NCBI GenBank assembly: GCA_002118135.1
Contig: BDIU01000065.1
Location: 310,001 to 374,000, forward strand
Source: Trebouxia sp. TZW2008
Lineage: Eukaryota; Chlorophyta; Trebouxiophyceae; Trebouxiales; Trebouxiaceae
Reading direction: 5' to 3'
DNA: 64,000 nt
Positions 1-10,864 of this stretch are shown here, piece after piece. The translations under genes were made by a program, and so were the position numbers. How positions within the stretch are numbered: position 1 is the stretch's first letter; each line of letters starts with the position of its first letter. Under the pieces are notes generated by a model. That model made no database searches. It was not told where the DNA came from and saw nothing but the letters and a program-made list of their open reading frames with translations.

Positions 1-3000
1 GCAGAGCCTCAGACGGCTTCACCGCCATTGAAGCAGACGAAAGGCCAGAAAAGGAAGGGTCAAGCAATACAGCAGGTAAAGTGCAGTCTTCTCCTGTTCA
101 AATCTGCAGCGAAGCCAGCCCTCAATCTTACAATCTGCAGGCGGGTCCCAGTACAGCAAAGCGTGCACGGCACGCTGACACCACTGCCCAGACAGACCTT
201 GCCGTTGCTGCAGCAGGGCACACAAAGCAAAAAGGGAATGGCAAAGCAGCTCGCAAGGCAACAAAATTCGAAGAGCTTGTTGGTCCAGCTTCTTTTGATG
301 TGAGGCCATTGCCTTTGTTGCTGTCTTGCTGCCTTTTCTGTGAAAACATCGTCTGAGCCTACTCTCACCGACTACCCTTAAGAGAACTGCAGCTGCAGTG
401 AACCTTAGTTAAGGTTTGCTGTGTAGGGAACTGCGCAAGCTAGCGTTGATGCAGAGTTGGCTTTCCAGCAGCAATTGGCAAAACAGCTGGGCTTGAAAGG
501 CAAAAGCAAGAAACAAGCTAAGGGCCCTGACGATGGCCTGGATGAGTTCTTGGAAGGTACGCACCATGGATCAAGTTCAAAGCCAGTTGACTAATAACAC
601 AAAAGAGGGCTAGCCATGTCTGTCATGTGCTTGCCACATGACTTGGGCAACAAGTGAGCTGATGGAGGTGCTCAAGTTGATTGTTGCATGCGGTGGTTAA
701 TTGCAACTTGCTTTGCATATGCTGTCGCACAAGAGATTGCTTGATTGTATGAAGGTTCAGGCTTCAGCCTGCAACAACAGAGCATGTTGCATCCTCAGCA
801 TAGAGGCAATCCATTGCTCTATGTCAATCCCAGACTTACATTATGCAAGCAAGGTGCTCATCTGCTTTAACAGTCTGCTGGTGGGTGCATAGTAAGCTTG
901 CGCTGAAGGCCTTGCTGCAACATCAGGCAGCTCTGTTACTTGTGTCTCTATTGGGTTTCCAACTCGAAGGCTTCCCTAATATGGCCATGTCTGCGACATA
1001 GCACCAACGCCAGGGTTATGCAAATATGAAGATTTGTAACGATATGAGGTCTGTTGTGGTCTGTAACTGAAGCTATATCTGTTGCATCTGAGCTTTGTGA
1101 CCGCTAACTGCCAACCTCTATTGTCTGTCTCTATTGGGTTGCAACAGCTGGCCTGCTTTGTGTGGACAGGTATCACAGCAGCCGAGGCACCACCTGCAAG
1201 TCGTTCTGCCCCATCAGCACACAGCCAGCCACCTGTCAAAGGAAAGGCACCCTCAAGGTCAGAAACCCAGCCACAGCTAAAAGTTGCAAACAGCAACATT
1301 GCAGCTGCAAGCAGCGAGTCAGACATAGATGATGAAAGCTTGGGCATGGAGGACAGTGACAGCATTTCACAGAACAACAGCGGCAGTGACTCACAGGGCA
1401 TGGGTGAGTCAGAGGGCCACAGCAGCAGTGAGTCAGAGGACAACAGCGACATGCTGATGGATAGCGACAGTGAAGAAGAGTCAGAAGCTGAGCAGGGCAG
1501 CAAAAGCCTCAAGGAGAGGCAGAACGGCATGCCAGCTGAGACCAGTGGCAGGTCACCTGAAGCACCAGGTGGGCAAGTCAACATTTCCATGCCTTGCACA
1601 ATTGCACCTGGAATTCATCAACATATCAGCATGGACAGGTAGAAACCCGTGGCAGGTCGCCAAATGCACCAGGTAGGCAAGCCAACATTCCCATGCCTTT
1701 CACGCCTGCTCTTTTTCTGACTATCTTCAAGGAGAGGCAGGAACTGGTGAGAGAGCACCAAATGTACCTGGTGGGCAAGCCAGCAGCCGCATGCCTTTCA
1801 CATCTATAACTTGCATTGCCTGCAGCTAGCTATTACCGATGCAGCCTTAGACATCAGGCCATGCACAGGGAACGCCAGAATCTTTCGACTATTGTGCTCA
1901 TCACATACCTAATCAGGACAGGCCTGTACCCAAATGCACAGACCCTGATGCCTGACGTTACTGTGATAAGTTGCTGTCGGCAACCTCCTTGTTCACTGCA
2001 GTAACGAATGCAGCACATGTCATCACAAGCACTGGCTCATCAAAGGAGCAACAAATGCATATACCCTGCAGTTGCGGCCAGACAATCGTATGTTCTTGCA
2101 AGGTCTGCATTTGTCTGCAGCTGAGGCATCGCACCAGCGGTATATTCCCCCAGCAGCTCAGACTGCATAAACCCTGATGGACTTCGTATGACAACTGCTT
2201 GTGTTTGCTTTCAGCAACCTCACTGCAACAACAGATGAAGCATGTGTCATCACAAGCAGTGGCTCATCAAAGGAGCAACAGATTCATTGATGCAGATTGC
2301 TGCAAGACAGTTGTATCTTTACCGAAGGTTAACATTTGTATGCGGCTAAGGCGTCACACCAGTGACACGTTCCCCCAGCAGCTCAGACTGCGTACACCCT
2401 GATGATATTCGTATGACAACTGCTTGTATTTGCTTCCAGCAACCGCCGTGTGCACTGCAACAGCAGTTGAAGCATGTGTCAAGTAATAACACATGCTTCA
2501 CAAGCAATGGGGCATGAAGTCAGCAACAGATAAGAAGGAGAGCATGCATCACAATCTGGAGTTGCTGCAAGACAGTTGCATCTGCACTCAAGGTCTGCAT
2601 TTGCCTGCAGCTGAGGCATCGCAGCAGTGGTACACTCCCCCAGCAGGGATCACATGACACATGCTTCACAAGCAGTGGCGCATCGATTGAGCAACAGACA
2701 AAAAGGAGAGCATGCATTGCAGTCTGTAGTTGCTGCAAGACAGGTGTATCTTCACTCAAGGTCCCCATTTGCCTGCAGCTGAGGCGTCGCGCCAGCGGTA
2801 CATTCCCCCAGCCGCTCGGACTGCAGCACAAGGGGTAGGACAGCTGAGTCAGCTCGAGAGGCGGGTCAGAGGCCTGCTGAATCGGATGTCTGACAGCAAC
2901 TTGCCAAGCATTGCGGCAGATGTGGTGATGCTGGCAGAGCAAGAGGGGGAACGGGCCGTGGCTGACGCCATCACTGCAGAGCTGCTGCAGGTAGAGTGAT

Positions 3001-6000
3001 TTCTCTTGCTGACTGTATTTCACACTGGATATGAGTGCGCAGGGTTCTGGTCCTATTTTCGCATGAGAGAAGTTTGAGATCCAGTGTAAAAGTATGCAGG
3101 AAATTATTCTCTTCTTGAAAAATGCATTGCTCACCAAGGATAAGAGCTTAACTTGACAATGTCTTTGTACTAAAACCCTCAGGAAGTTGCTGTCGTGATT
3201 GCTATGCCTGCTCTTGCTTGTAGAGATTTGGACGAAAACCCCATTGACTCAGACTTCTCCTTCCCTTTTGCTTTTGTCTGTTGCTGTCCTGTCGACACAG
3301 TCAGCAGAGCACTGATTGCATGCCTTTGAGAAGACTGGTTGCAGCATCAGCTAGGCATTGAGAGTGTGTGTTTTCTGTATCGGCTGCTGTGTGGTCTAGT
3401 CTGCGTGCACAAGGCCAGCAGAAGGACAGAAGCTTCTGTTGAATCTATCGTTTCACTGCTTGCTCACATCCAGAACGTGTTGTTTTGCAAGCAGCTGCTT
3501 CTTTCGCTGTAGCATATGCGTTACTGCGTTGCATCTCAAAGGTCGCTGCAGCAGCACTGCAAGGCTGCAGCCTGACAGCAATCATAGTCTGATGGCAGTG
3601 CACCTGCATGCAAGTCATTTCATTGTTCAGTTGACATACCATGCAGGGGTCTTGCCATTAGCGAGGCCAATGCTGTTTTGCAGGCTGCAGCAGAGGGGCC
3701 TCAAGCTTCAGAACGCTTTGCAGCTGTCGTGGCTGCCTTTATAATTGGCCTCACAGGCACCAGCTCAGTCATTCATGCAAGACTATTGCCATCAGCAACA
3801 TCATCAATGACTTGCAGGCCGCAGCAGAAGGCCCCAGAGCCTCAGAGAGCTTTGCAGCTGTCTTGGCTGCCTTCATAGCTGGCCTCACAGGCACCAGCTC
3901 AGTCATTCATGCAAGACTATTGCCATCAGCAACATCACCAATGACTTGCAGGCCGCAGCAGAAGGCCCCAGAGCCTCAGAGCGCTTTGCAGCTGTCGTGG
4001 CTGCCTTCATAGCTGGCCTCACAGGCACCAGCGATGCACAAGGCATTGGAGCCAACTTCACAGCAGCCTTGGCTGCTCGCCTAGAAGAGGCCAGCCAGCA
4101 AGACCAGTCATTGGCCTGTGCCAACCTGGCAGCTGTGCTAGCACACCTGTACACATGCGCTCTGCTGCCTGCCACCACCATGTACAGCTTCTTGCAGCAC
4201 CTCACAGACAGGTGACATGCAGCTGGTTCATTACTGCAGCGTCAGCCTGCATAGCTCGCAGTCATGTGTGCTCATACAGTCTTGCCTAAATTGTTGCATG
4301 AATGAGGTGCAGACTGTGTAAATAGCTTGCTGCCTGCAAACTGTGGTCATACATGGTCATTCACTTGCGTCAAGAGGCCAGCCAGCAAGATCAGTCTCTG
4401 GCCTGTGCCAACCTGGCGGCTGTGCTACCACTCTTGTACACATGCGCCTTGCTGCCTGCCAGCACTATGTATAGCTTCTTGCAGCACCTCACAAACAGGT
4501 GCAGCTGGTGATCACTGCAGTGCTGGAATGCATAGCTTCACAGTCATGCATTGTGATGTAATGATTGTAACTTGGCATCCTGTACAATCTATGGGCCTAT
4601 CATGAACACCACGCTCATGCTGCCACAAAGGGGCTACAACTTTTCATACTGGGTCGTCACATGCATGCTCACACAGGCACGCCTGGTTAATGCATGAATG
4701 TGGTGCACACTGTGTGAACAGCTTGCTGTTGGTAAGTGGTGCTTATGCTTGGACATTCACTTGTTGACTTCTGTGGCATTGTTGTCGGCAATGACTGCCT
4801 TAAAGAGGGTGTATACAATCCGCCAGCATGCTCATGCAGTGTACTTGCACCCACCATTCCCATCTGTTTGCTATGGCAGCAGGTTGTTGTCTGACATCGT
4901 GAACCTTGTTCACTTCGTTTGACTACCGGTCAGGAGCAGGTGCACACCCAACGTATGGTCAAGAAAGCAGCTGAGCAAGGTCCAGGGTGTCAAACGACAT
5001 GCTCAAGTGGCAAGCTTGCACCATCTGTGTCAGAGCACACTGTACAGACTTGACTAACAGATTCAACCCTAGCAAATGAAATTTTATGTGCTTTGCATGC
5101 TCTGTCAGCCTTTGCTCAGCATGCCAGCCTCCAGTTTGAACATGCACTTGGCTTGTCGAGTGCTGTACTGCGTCCATATATGTGTGGCTTGCTGAGTCAT
5201 CTTATCTAGCAGGAATTTGTCATGCAGGTTTGCAGAGGGTGATGTGGCAATGATGCTGACTCTGCTGCAGTCTTGTGGGCTGCAGCTCAGAGCAGATGAC
5301 TCTGTCAGCATGAAGGTAACTGTGCACGTCACTTGTATCTGTCAGCATGAAGCTCACTATATACGTCACCTGCCTCTGTCAGTCTGAAGGTAACTATGCG
5401 CTTCACCTGTCTCTGTCAGCATGAAGCTAACTATGCACTTCACCTGTCTCTGTCAGTATGCAGCTGACTATGCATGTCACCTGTCTCTGTCAAGCATAGC
5501 GCCACTAACGCTGCTCATCACAGCAGCCAATGCTCATGTTGTCTACAGCTGGCAATTTGGGTAGCAAAGTTGACATGGTGCCACTCTCCAGACAGCATCA
5601 CAGCAGCCGTGTGATTACATGATGTCAGAGCAGGAGGAGGAGGATTGCGCTGAGAGGCTGCGTGCTTCCTTTGCGCAGCATGATTGCTGGGGTGGTTTCA
5701 CTCTGTCATAGCCTGCCTCAACCTGATGGGCACGTGGTCATTGCCAGTGTACGGCACATGCGATCAGCCTTGTTGGCTGGCTAAAGCATGTAAAGTATCC
5801 TTCCTCCTTTTCTGCCTGAGATGCTGATGTGCAATGTAGGACTGGGTGGTAGCTATCCATGCAAGGGCTGCAATTGCAAACGCAGAGGGCTGCATGAGTC
5901 AGCGTGCTGAGATCATGCTGAGCCTGGTGCTGGACATCAAGAACAACAAGAAGAGGGACAAAGCTAATGGTCCAGCTGCAGTACTGTCACCAGGAGTGAT

Positions 6001-8945
6001 TGCTTGGCTGAAGCAGTGCCATGTGCAGCGTGTCCAGCTGAAAGGGCTCACCTGGCAGAAACTGTTGAGCCCTCAAAAGAAGGCAAGTCTCAAGCTCGTT
6101 GCCTACACAATATCACTGAGTGCTGAGGTGAGGCGTCCTCATCCAAACAAGGTTGAGTAGTGATGTGTGGGGTGCGTTCAGCTGAAAGGTCTCACCTGAC
6201 AAAAGCTGTTGAGCCCTCAGAAAAAGGTAAGTCCCAAGCTCTTTGCCTGCTGCACAGTAAACGCAGGCGCTCTTGACAGAGCAAGTGTCCAGCAATGTAG
6301 GGCATGTCCAACACACAGAGCTCACTTGACAGAAGCTGTTGAGCCCTCATAAGAAGGCAAGTGTCAAGCAGCGTGCCTGTTGTAAACCAGAGCTTGACCA
6401 GGGGTGGCACTCTTGGCAAAGCATGGCTGCAGCAGTAGCATGCGACGCACGTTGAAGTACGTGCCTGGCAGACGTCAATCAGCACAAATGCACAAATGTG
6501 GGGCCCAAGTCAAATTTCTCAGGTTGCAGCAAGCGACTGTGCTCTGTTGGTGATGCATGTCTGCTCAGCTTCACCTGGCCAGAAGCTTATGGCTGTCAGA
6601 ACATGTGATGCTTGGTAAGTGTCAAGTCTGCTCATCACAAACGAGAACAAACATAAAGAAGGAAAAGAAAAGGAAAATCTGCGCCGTCAGGCGCAATACT
6701 GGGAGCCTCTGCCTAAAGAGGCAGCCCAAGACTGCTGCTTTTCAAGCCAACAAAAAAATGACCAATGAGGAGTCAGCCCGTTGTCTTTTGCGTCCGACTG
6801 AAACTATTTTGACAGCCTTCCAAGTGCAAACAACATAAAGCACTTTCATGCAGGGACTCTGGTGGCTGCCAAGTCTGACAGATGCTGAGAGCCTGCAACC
6901 TGTCAGGGGGGGTATAGCCATGGCAGCCCTCCAAAGTGAAGGGGTTTCATCACCACCTGACAAGGAGCTTCAGGCTATTAGAAGAAGACTCTCAAAGCAG
7001 CTGCTTGACCAATATGCAGCCTGCTCAGCACGTGTGAAACCAAGATCAAAAGCATTTATGCAGGGACTTTGGTGGCTGCCTAGTGTGACAGATGCTGAGA
7101 GCCTGCAACCTGTCAGAGGGGTTACAGCCATGGCAGCCCTCCAAAGTGGGGGGGGTCCTGAGGGGGCTGAGCTGCTGAAGCTGGCAGCAGCTCAGCGCAT
7201 GAGCACAGACGCTCGGCGAGCTGCCTTCTGTGTCATCATGGGCAGTGAAGATTATGTTGACGCATCAGACCGCCTGTTGAGTCTTCCTTTGAAGGTAAAT
7301 ACTGATGCCATGCCAATTTATGCATCAGCAATCCCATATGGCCAGGCCTCTTGTACCAATCTGATTCACACAGCAAAAATGATGCAAGGTGACTGCAACA
7401 ACATGCCATCTGCAGGCAGCTTGTGCCTGCACATCCTTGATCAAATTACCTCAGCATACATTCACATCATGGAACGTGTTGTTGACTCACTCAAGATGTG
7501 CCACAGTGTTGCAGTGGTTGTGGTGACTTGCTTGATGAGTCATTGTAAGCAATGTGGTAATGCACGGTGAGTCAGAGAGGGAGGTGGTCAGTGTGGTGGT
7601 AGAGTGCTGCTTGCAAGAGCGCAGCTGGAACCCATATTGAACCCATGTGCTGCAGCGCCTTGCAGCTGCCAGCAAAGCGCATAGGGTGAACTCCAGTACT
7701 GCCTCTCGGATCAGTTCAAGCTTGCATGACAGACTGACATGCGTCTCATGAGTCAGCAGCAGCAATGTGGTGCTGCAGGGTGAGTCAGAGAGGGAGGTGG
7801 TCAGAGTGACGGTGGAATGCTGCTTGCAAGAGCGCAGCTGGAACCCTTACTACATCCATGTGCTGCAGCGCCTTGCAGCTGCCAGCAAAGCGCACAGGGT
7901 GACTCTGCAGTACTGCCTCTGGGATCAGTTCAAGCTTGCAGAACAGACAGATATGCGGCGCCTGATCAACTTGGCTCATCTCACTGGCCAGCTTATTGCC
8001 AGCTTCACTCTGTCCATGTCTATCCTCAAGGTACAGCATTTTCTCTCTATAACAACTGAAGTGATTACCAAGAATAATGTTAGTAGAATTTCTGTGCTTG
8101 CATAGAGAAATCACTGTATTCAGAATGCAGTTAAGTATTCCCAGTTGCCTTGTCCCTACGCTGAGTCCGTTGTTGTTTTAACTGTCCTTATAAAGAGACA
8201 TTACTGGATATTCTTTTGATTCTTTCCTCTTTTTGTGAACATCTCCGCCTGTGCCTGCTGACACACTATGCCGAGCATGATGTCAAAGGTACAAATACTG
8301 CATCGTAACAATTTTTGGGGATGCGCACAACTTTGACAAGCTTTTGGCAGCTAGAGACAAGATGTCCATTTCTCCTCATGGTGCACAAGCTGCATTCTGC
8401 GCAAAATTGTGCGGCAGTAAAATCAGCTTGGGTGTGACTGTTGTCACAGCTACTCTCGTTCTCTGCCCTTCATCTCAAGCTGCACGCTTAGGATGTTCAC
8501 TTAGAACAGAACAAGCCTGCCTGGCAAGACAAGACTTGGGCCACACACACCTAGCACATGTACTGTAATGTGTGATTGCTATTGTTACCATTACTTAACA
8601 CTATTGTGCTGCATTGTTACTTAACACTGATGTGCTGCATTGTTACTTAACACTGATGTGTTGCAGGTGGTGGAGTTTAGTACTGCAATGTCAGCCCGCA
8701 GCACGCTTTTGTGGCGCATCACTTTCAGGCACCTTCTGTTTGTTTGCAAAGACAATGAAGCAGTGCAGTCAGTCTTCAGCCGCCTGGTCAGTCAAGAGCA
8801 ATTGCAGGCTTTCAGGGCCTCTCTATTGACGTTTTTGCGGCTGGTTGTTGGACCATGGCTTGCTGAACAAGGAGAAAGTGTAGAGGAGGGTGATGCGCTT
8901 TTGCAGCGGCTCCAGCTGGCAGAAAACGCTCTGAAAAGCAGCTAA
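1..8945 (+). CDS. NOM1: NOM1/SGD1-like nucleolar MIF4G-MA3 protein (5' partial, many exons)
   Basis: Homolog of nucleolar MIF4G-domain protein 1 (yeast Sgd1), a 40S ribosome-biogenesis factor. The first exon is already open at base 3 and ends near KFEELV (about 275). Next come exons at about 436-556, an acidic Ser/Glu-rich exon from about 1170 to 1570, and an exon at about 2770-2990 carrying RYIPPAAR and LLNRMSDSNLPSI, the start of MIF4G. MIF4G continues at about 3950-4211 (LAAVLAHLYTCALLP) and about 5227-5315 (LTLLQSCGLQLRADDS), then 5846-6081 (LKGLTWQKLLSPQKK). The MA3 part is at about 7060-7290 (AAQRMSTDARRAAFCVIMGS), about 7775-8030 (VECCLQERSWNPYY) and 8667-8945 (VVEFSTAMSARSTLLWR), ending in TAA. 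The order matches human NOM1 throughout. Introns contain several decayed tandem copies of these exons. The exact edges of the N-terminal exons are approximate; family identity is secure. Confidence 0.9.
985..1094 (+). repeat. Dispersed repeat, copy A
   Basis: About 110 bp here, in a NOM1 intron, matches 49124-49230 in the same orientation with a few short indels. Shared words include ATGTCTGCGACATAGCA, CCAGGGTTATGCAAAT and GAAGCTATATCTGTTGCATC. I see no coding capacity and no clear terminal inverted repeats. It is probably a non-autonomous mobile element fragment. Confidence 0.75.
1535..1800 (+). repeat. Three tandem copies of the acidic-exon end of NOM1
   Basis: The segment around GGCAGGTCACCTGAAGCACC followed by AGGTGGGCAAG and CCATGCCTT recurs at about 1640-1705 and 1735-1800. 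Each copy carries a possible donor (CAG|GTGGGC, CAG|GTAGGC, CTG|GTGGGC). The first copy is contiguous with the coding frame. The later two are separated from it by stops and look like intronic duplicates. Confidence 0.7.
2095..2830 (+). repeat. Four copies of the RYIPP exon start (NOM1)
   Basis: A block containing GTCTGCATTTG, CTGCAGCTGAGGC and CCCCCAGCAGCTC occurs at about 2101, 2335, 2597 and 2760. Only the last runs into a long open exon (RYIPPAAR...). The earlier three break soon after the block. They also share the upstream words ATCACAAGCAGTGGCTCATC and GATTGCTGCAAGACAGTTG, so the duplicated unit covers intron plus exon start. Confidence 0.8.
3678..4079 (+). repeat. 134-bp tandem array of a NOM1 acceptor and exon start (3 copies)
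   Basis: Copies begin at 3678, 3812 and 3946, exactly 134 bp apart. Each carries TTGCAGG followed by the coding words AAEGP.ASE.FAAV.AAFI.GLTGTS. The third copy continues into the rest of the MIF4G exon. The first two are followed by GCTCAGTCATTCATGCAAGA and a fresh acceptor. Because 134 is not a multiple of 3, retaining an extra copy would shift the frame, so only one can be used per mRNA. Confidence 0.9.
4365..4500 (+). pseudogene. Decayed copy of the NOM1 MIF4G exon end
   Basis: This stretch repeats 4086-4212 (AGGCCAGCCAGCAAGA, GGCCTGTGCCAACCTGGC, AGCTTCTTGCAGCACCTCAC) with substitutions that break the frame, including a stop after the TATGTATAG word. It lies in the next intron. It is an exon duplicate that is no longer coding. 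Confidence 0.8.
5301..5497 (+). repeat. 37-bp tandem array of the NOM1 exon end and splice donor
   Basis: TCTGTCAG recurs at 5301, 5338, 5375, 5412 and 5449 with a sixth partial copy at 5486, a constant 37-bp period. Copy 1 is the real exon end (SVSMK, then AAG|GTAACT). Copy 3 also reads AAG|GTAACT. Copies 2, 4 and 5 have lost the GT (AAGCTCACT, AAGCTAACT, CAGCTGACT). The array is therefore built from a splice donor. Confidence 0.93.
6170..6610 (+). repeat. Copies of the NOM1 LLSPQKK exon end with GC or GT donors
   Basis: The exon end at about 6040-6081 (CTGTTGAGCCCTCAAAAGAA, then AAG|GCAAGTCTC) is repeated at about 6180-6250 (AAG|GTAAGTCCC) and about 6305-6375 (AAG|GCAAGTGTC), with a more distant copy near 6570-6625. 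The copies carry stops upstream. The in-frame exon uses the GC donor. Confidence 0.8.
6848..7060 (+). repeat. Upstream copy of the GLWWLPS exon, frame still open
   Basis: This segment repeats 7059-7150 (GLWWLPS.TDAESLQPVRG, AMAALQS). The frame is open straight through both copies and the spacer between them. The downstream copy leads on into MA3 (AAQRMSTDARRAAF). The upstream copy also has a plausible acceptor (CATGCAG|GG) in the same phase, so it could be used as an alternative acceptor. Confidence 0.75.
7560..7735 (+). pseudogene. Decayed copy of the NOM1 VECCLQERSWNPY exon
   Basis: This repeats 7775-7950 (GAGTCAGAGAGGGAGGTGGT, GCTGCTTGCAAGAGCGCAGC, TGCAGCGCCTTGCAGCTGCC). A premature stop follows the Trp-Asn-Pro-Tyr codons (CCATATTGA). 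It lies just upstream of the intact exon. Confidence 0.88.
8589..8666 (+). repeat. 26-bp tandem repeat ending in the last NOM1 acceptor
   Basis: Three units of 26 bp (TTACTTAACACTGATGTGCT core) start at 8589, 8615 and 8641. Only the last ends in TTGCAG, giving the acceptor for the exon that starts at 8667. The other two end in CTGCAT. Confidence 0.85.
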
Positions 8946-9398
8946 TTGCATCCAGATCTACTTTCAGAACATGCGTACTGAGTCAGTGTCATGCTGGTAA
9001 CTTGCTGCAAACGTGAGATGATATACATGACAAATTGATGTGACCCATGCACATCATGCTGAGACTATGCTTTGTTGCTGCTTCATGGCTACCAATGCAG
9101 CTGCCGAGCTTGGTTAGGACCTGTCGTAATAGCAGTCCACGTAGTAATAATCGCGTGACTTACTTTGAGGAACGCCTCCAGCCATGCATTTGAAGCGGTT
9201 CTCCAAAAGTTGTGTTGACTGTTTTCGCGCGCTTTGCTGTAGTGTAAGCTGCGAACTTGTTCCCGCTCAGTCCTGCTGTTGAGGCAGATTTGCCGCAAGC
9301 GCGCGCTTTGTGCCAAGCTTGGCCAGCAAAACCTTTCTGGCTCAAACTTGTCTACATCTAAACTGTCCGTCGCCCTCGAACGCAATTGAGTTGGCAGC
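8946..9398. other. Intergenic, NOM1 3' flank and light-harvesting-like promoter
   Basis: No supported gene. Open frames on both strands here are short and lack family resemblance. The region must hold the NOM1 terminator and the promoter of the gene starting at 9399. I see no clear TATA element. Confidence 0.5.
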
Positions 9399-10172
9399 AT
9401 GCAGACGTACGGACAGCATAACACTTTCTCTGCGATTTATAAACCCTCCCAGACGCAAGCATTCAGGACAGTCAGCAGAACCATCAGGCCGTCTCGTGGC
9501 AGCCCTGTGTGTCGCTCACAGGCTAAGCGGTCAATGCGCAAGGATGCCATGCAAGAGCGCCAGCGCAATAAAAACGAGAAACTGAGGGTCTTGCGATTGA
9601 TCTCTGCGTGTGTCGAAAGCAATGTGAGCTGTTCAGGCCTTTAGAGCTTAAGACCTGATGCTTTGCTTCGCATGCAAGTGATTTTCAGCCCCTTCTGACT
9701 CTCTCCTCTGGTGCAGGCAATCACACAGAGGTTCGAGGAATTGGCTGGCAGGTCAGCCATGGTGAGTTCTCATTTTGCTGACGTCTGAAAGCCTAAGTGC
9801 AGTGAAAGCTGCTCTTGGTTCCATAGCTTTGACTTTGTGGCTCAAATGTAGGTTGGCTTTGCTGTGGCAGTCTTAGCTGAGGTGGTATTCCCTCAGCAAG
9901 GTTTGTTTGGCTCCTGGGACAGCAGCGATATCAGCCTGTACGCTGCAACAGCAATGGTGCTCATAATATCATCAGCGCTTCTTGCCACTATGTCCAAGCG
10001 CAAGCTCGGTCTGCAATTCAAGGAAGCTGTCATTACATCATTGACAGCTTTCAGCAGATCTCGTGGTTCGCTAAGCAACAAGACTGTGGATTCCGCAGTG
10101 GACTTTGTCTTTGATGACGTCTTTGACAAGGATATGGTACTGAACAACCTGATCCAAGATGAGTTCTTATGA
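9399..10172 (+). CDS. SEP/LIL-type light-harvesting-like protein, plastid-targeted
   Basis: The model has three exons, 9399-9623, 9717-9761 and 9852-10172, all phase 0, giving 195-196 residues. Residues 1 to about 70 are rich in Ser, Arg and Gln with few acids, as in a chloroplast transit peptide. Exons 2-3 encode the chlorophyll-binding signature EELAGRSAM (about 82-90) followed by a hydrophobic helix (VGFAVAVLAEVVF). A second hydrophobic helix lies at about 118-137 (ATAMVLIISSALLATM). An E-x-x-x-G-R-x-A-M helix plus one more helix is typical of stress-enhanced/light-harvesting-like thylakoid proteins, thought to act in photoprotection or pigment handling. The acidic tail (DFVFDDVFDKD) is unusual. 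AATAAA occurs at about 10280. It is convergent with SLBP. Confidence 0.82.
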
Positions 10173-10864
10173 GCGCTTCTGCCATCAATGACTTGTACCA
10201 TTTGTAGGTTAGATTTGTACAACAACTATCCCATATGGGAATGTTTTGTAGACTTTTTGTGAGAAGATACATCGCTCTAAATAAACTCTGTGTCAAACTG
10301 GTACAAATTGAATCAGGGTTTGGTTTGAGTCCCCACTTGTATTGTATGCTGTGTCATTGGTACGCTTGATTTTGATGATGTACGCCTGATTGTGACGAAG
10401 TTACTGTGGATTGTGATCAGCTTGACTTGTGCGATGTAATAATGTATGTTGGCTTGTGATGTACTTCTCAGGGGATGCATAACTACCGAGGTGCCTCATG
10501 AGACCGGACTCAATATATTCGTGGTGAAAGAAGTTGGCATGGTGTGTCATAAATCTACAGTTGCGACCAATAAGGTGATGTACGTGTTGCACCGTTCACG
10601 AATTGCGCATGCATAATACGTGTATACAAAGCTTGCAGCTGTCAAAAAGGAACTCAGCTTGAACGGGTGTGCTTACTGGGACACGGAATGCTGGCGTCAT
10701 GATCAGCAGTGCATTGACACAGCGACAAATGACATGGTCATTTCAGACAAAACTCAGAACTGGCAAAGATCACAGACCAACGACCCTGCTGCTGATTTGC
10801 TGGCGCCACACACTTTTGCAGTGCACAGCTATGTTGCTCCTTACCAAAAAAACATTTCTCTGCT
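10173..10864. other. Convergent 3' region between light-harvesting-like gene and SLBP
   Basis: No supported gene. It contains AATAAA near 10280 and short imperfect repeats of GTACGCCTGATT/GTACGCTTGATT near 10360-10395. Open frames here have no recognisable family. Confidence 0.5.

Noticed and set aside
1..368. Antisense ORFs opposite the first NOM1 exon
   Set aside because: They have no family resemblance. The plus frame is basic and low-complexity as expected for the NOM1 N-terminus.
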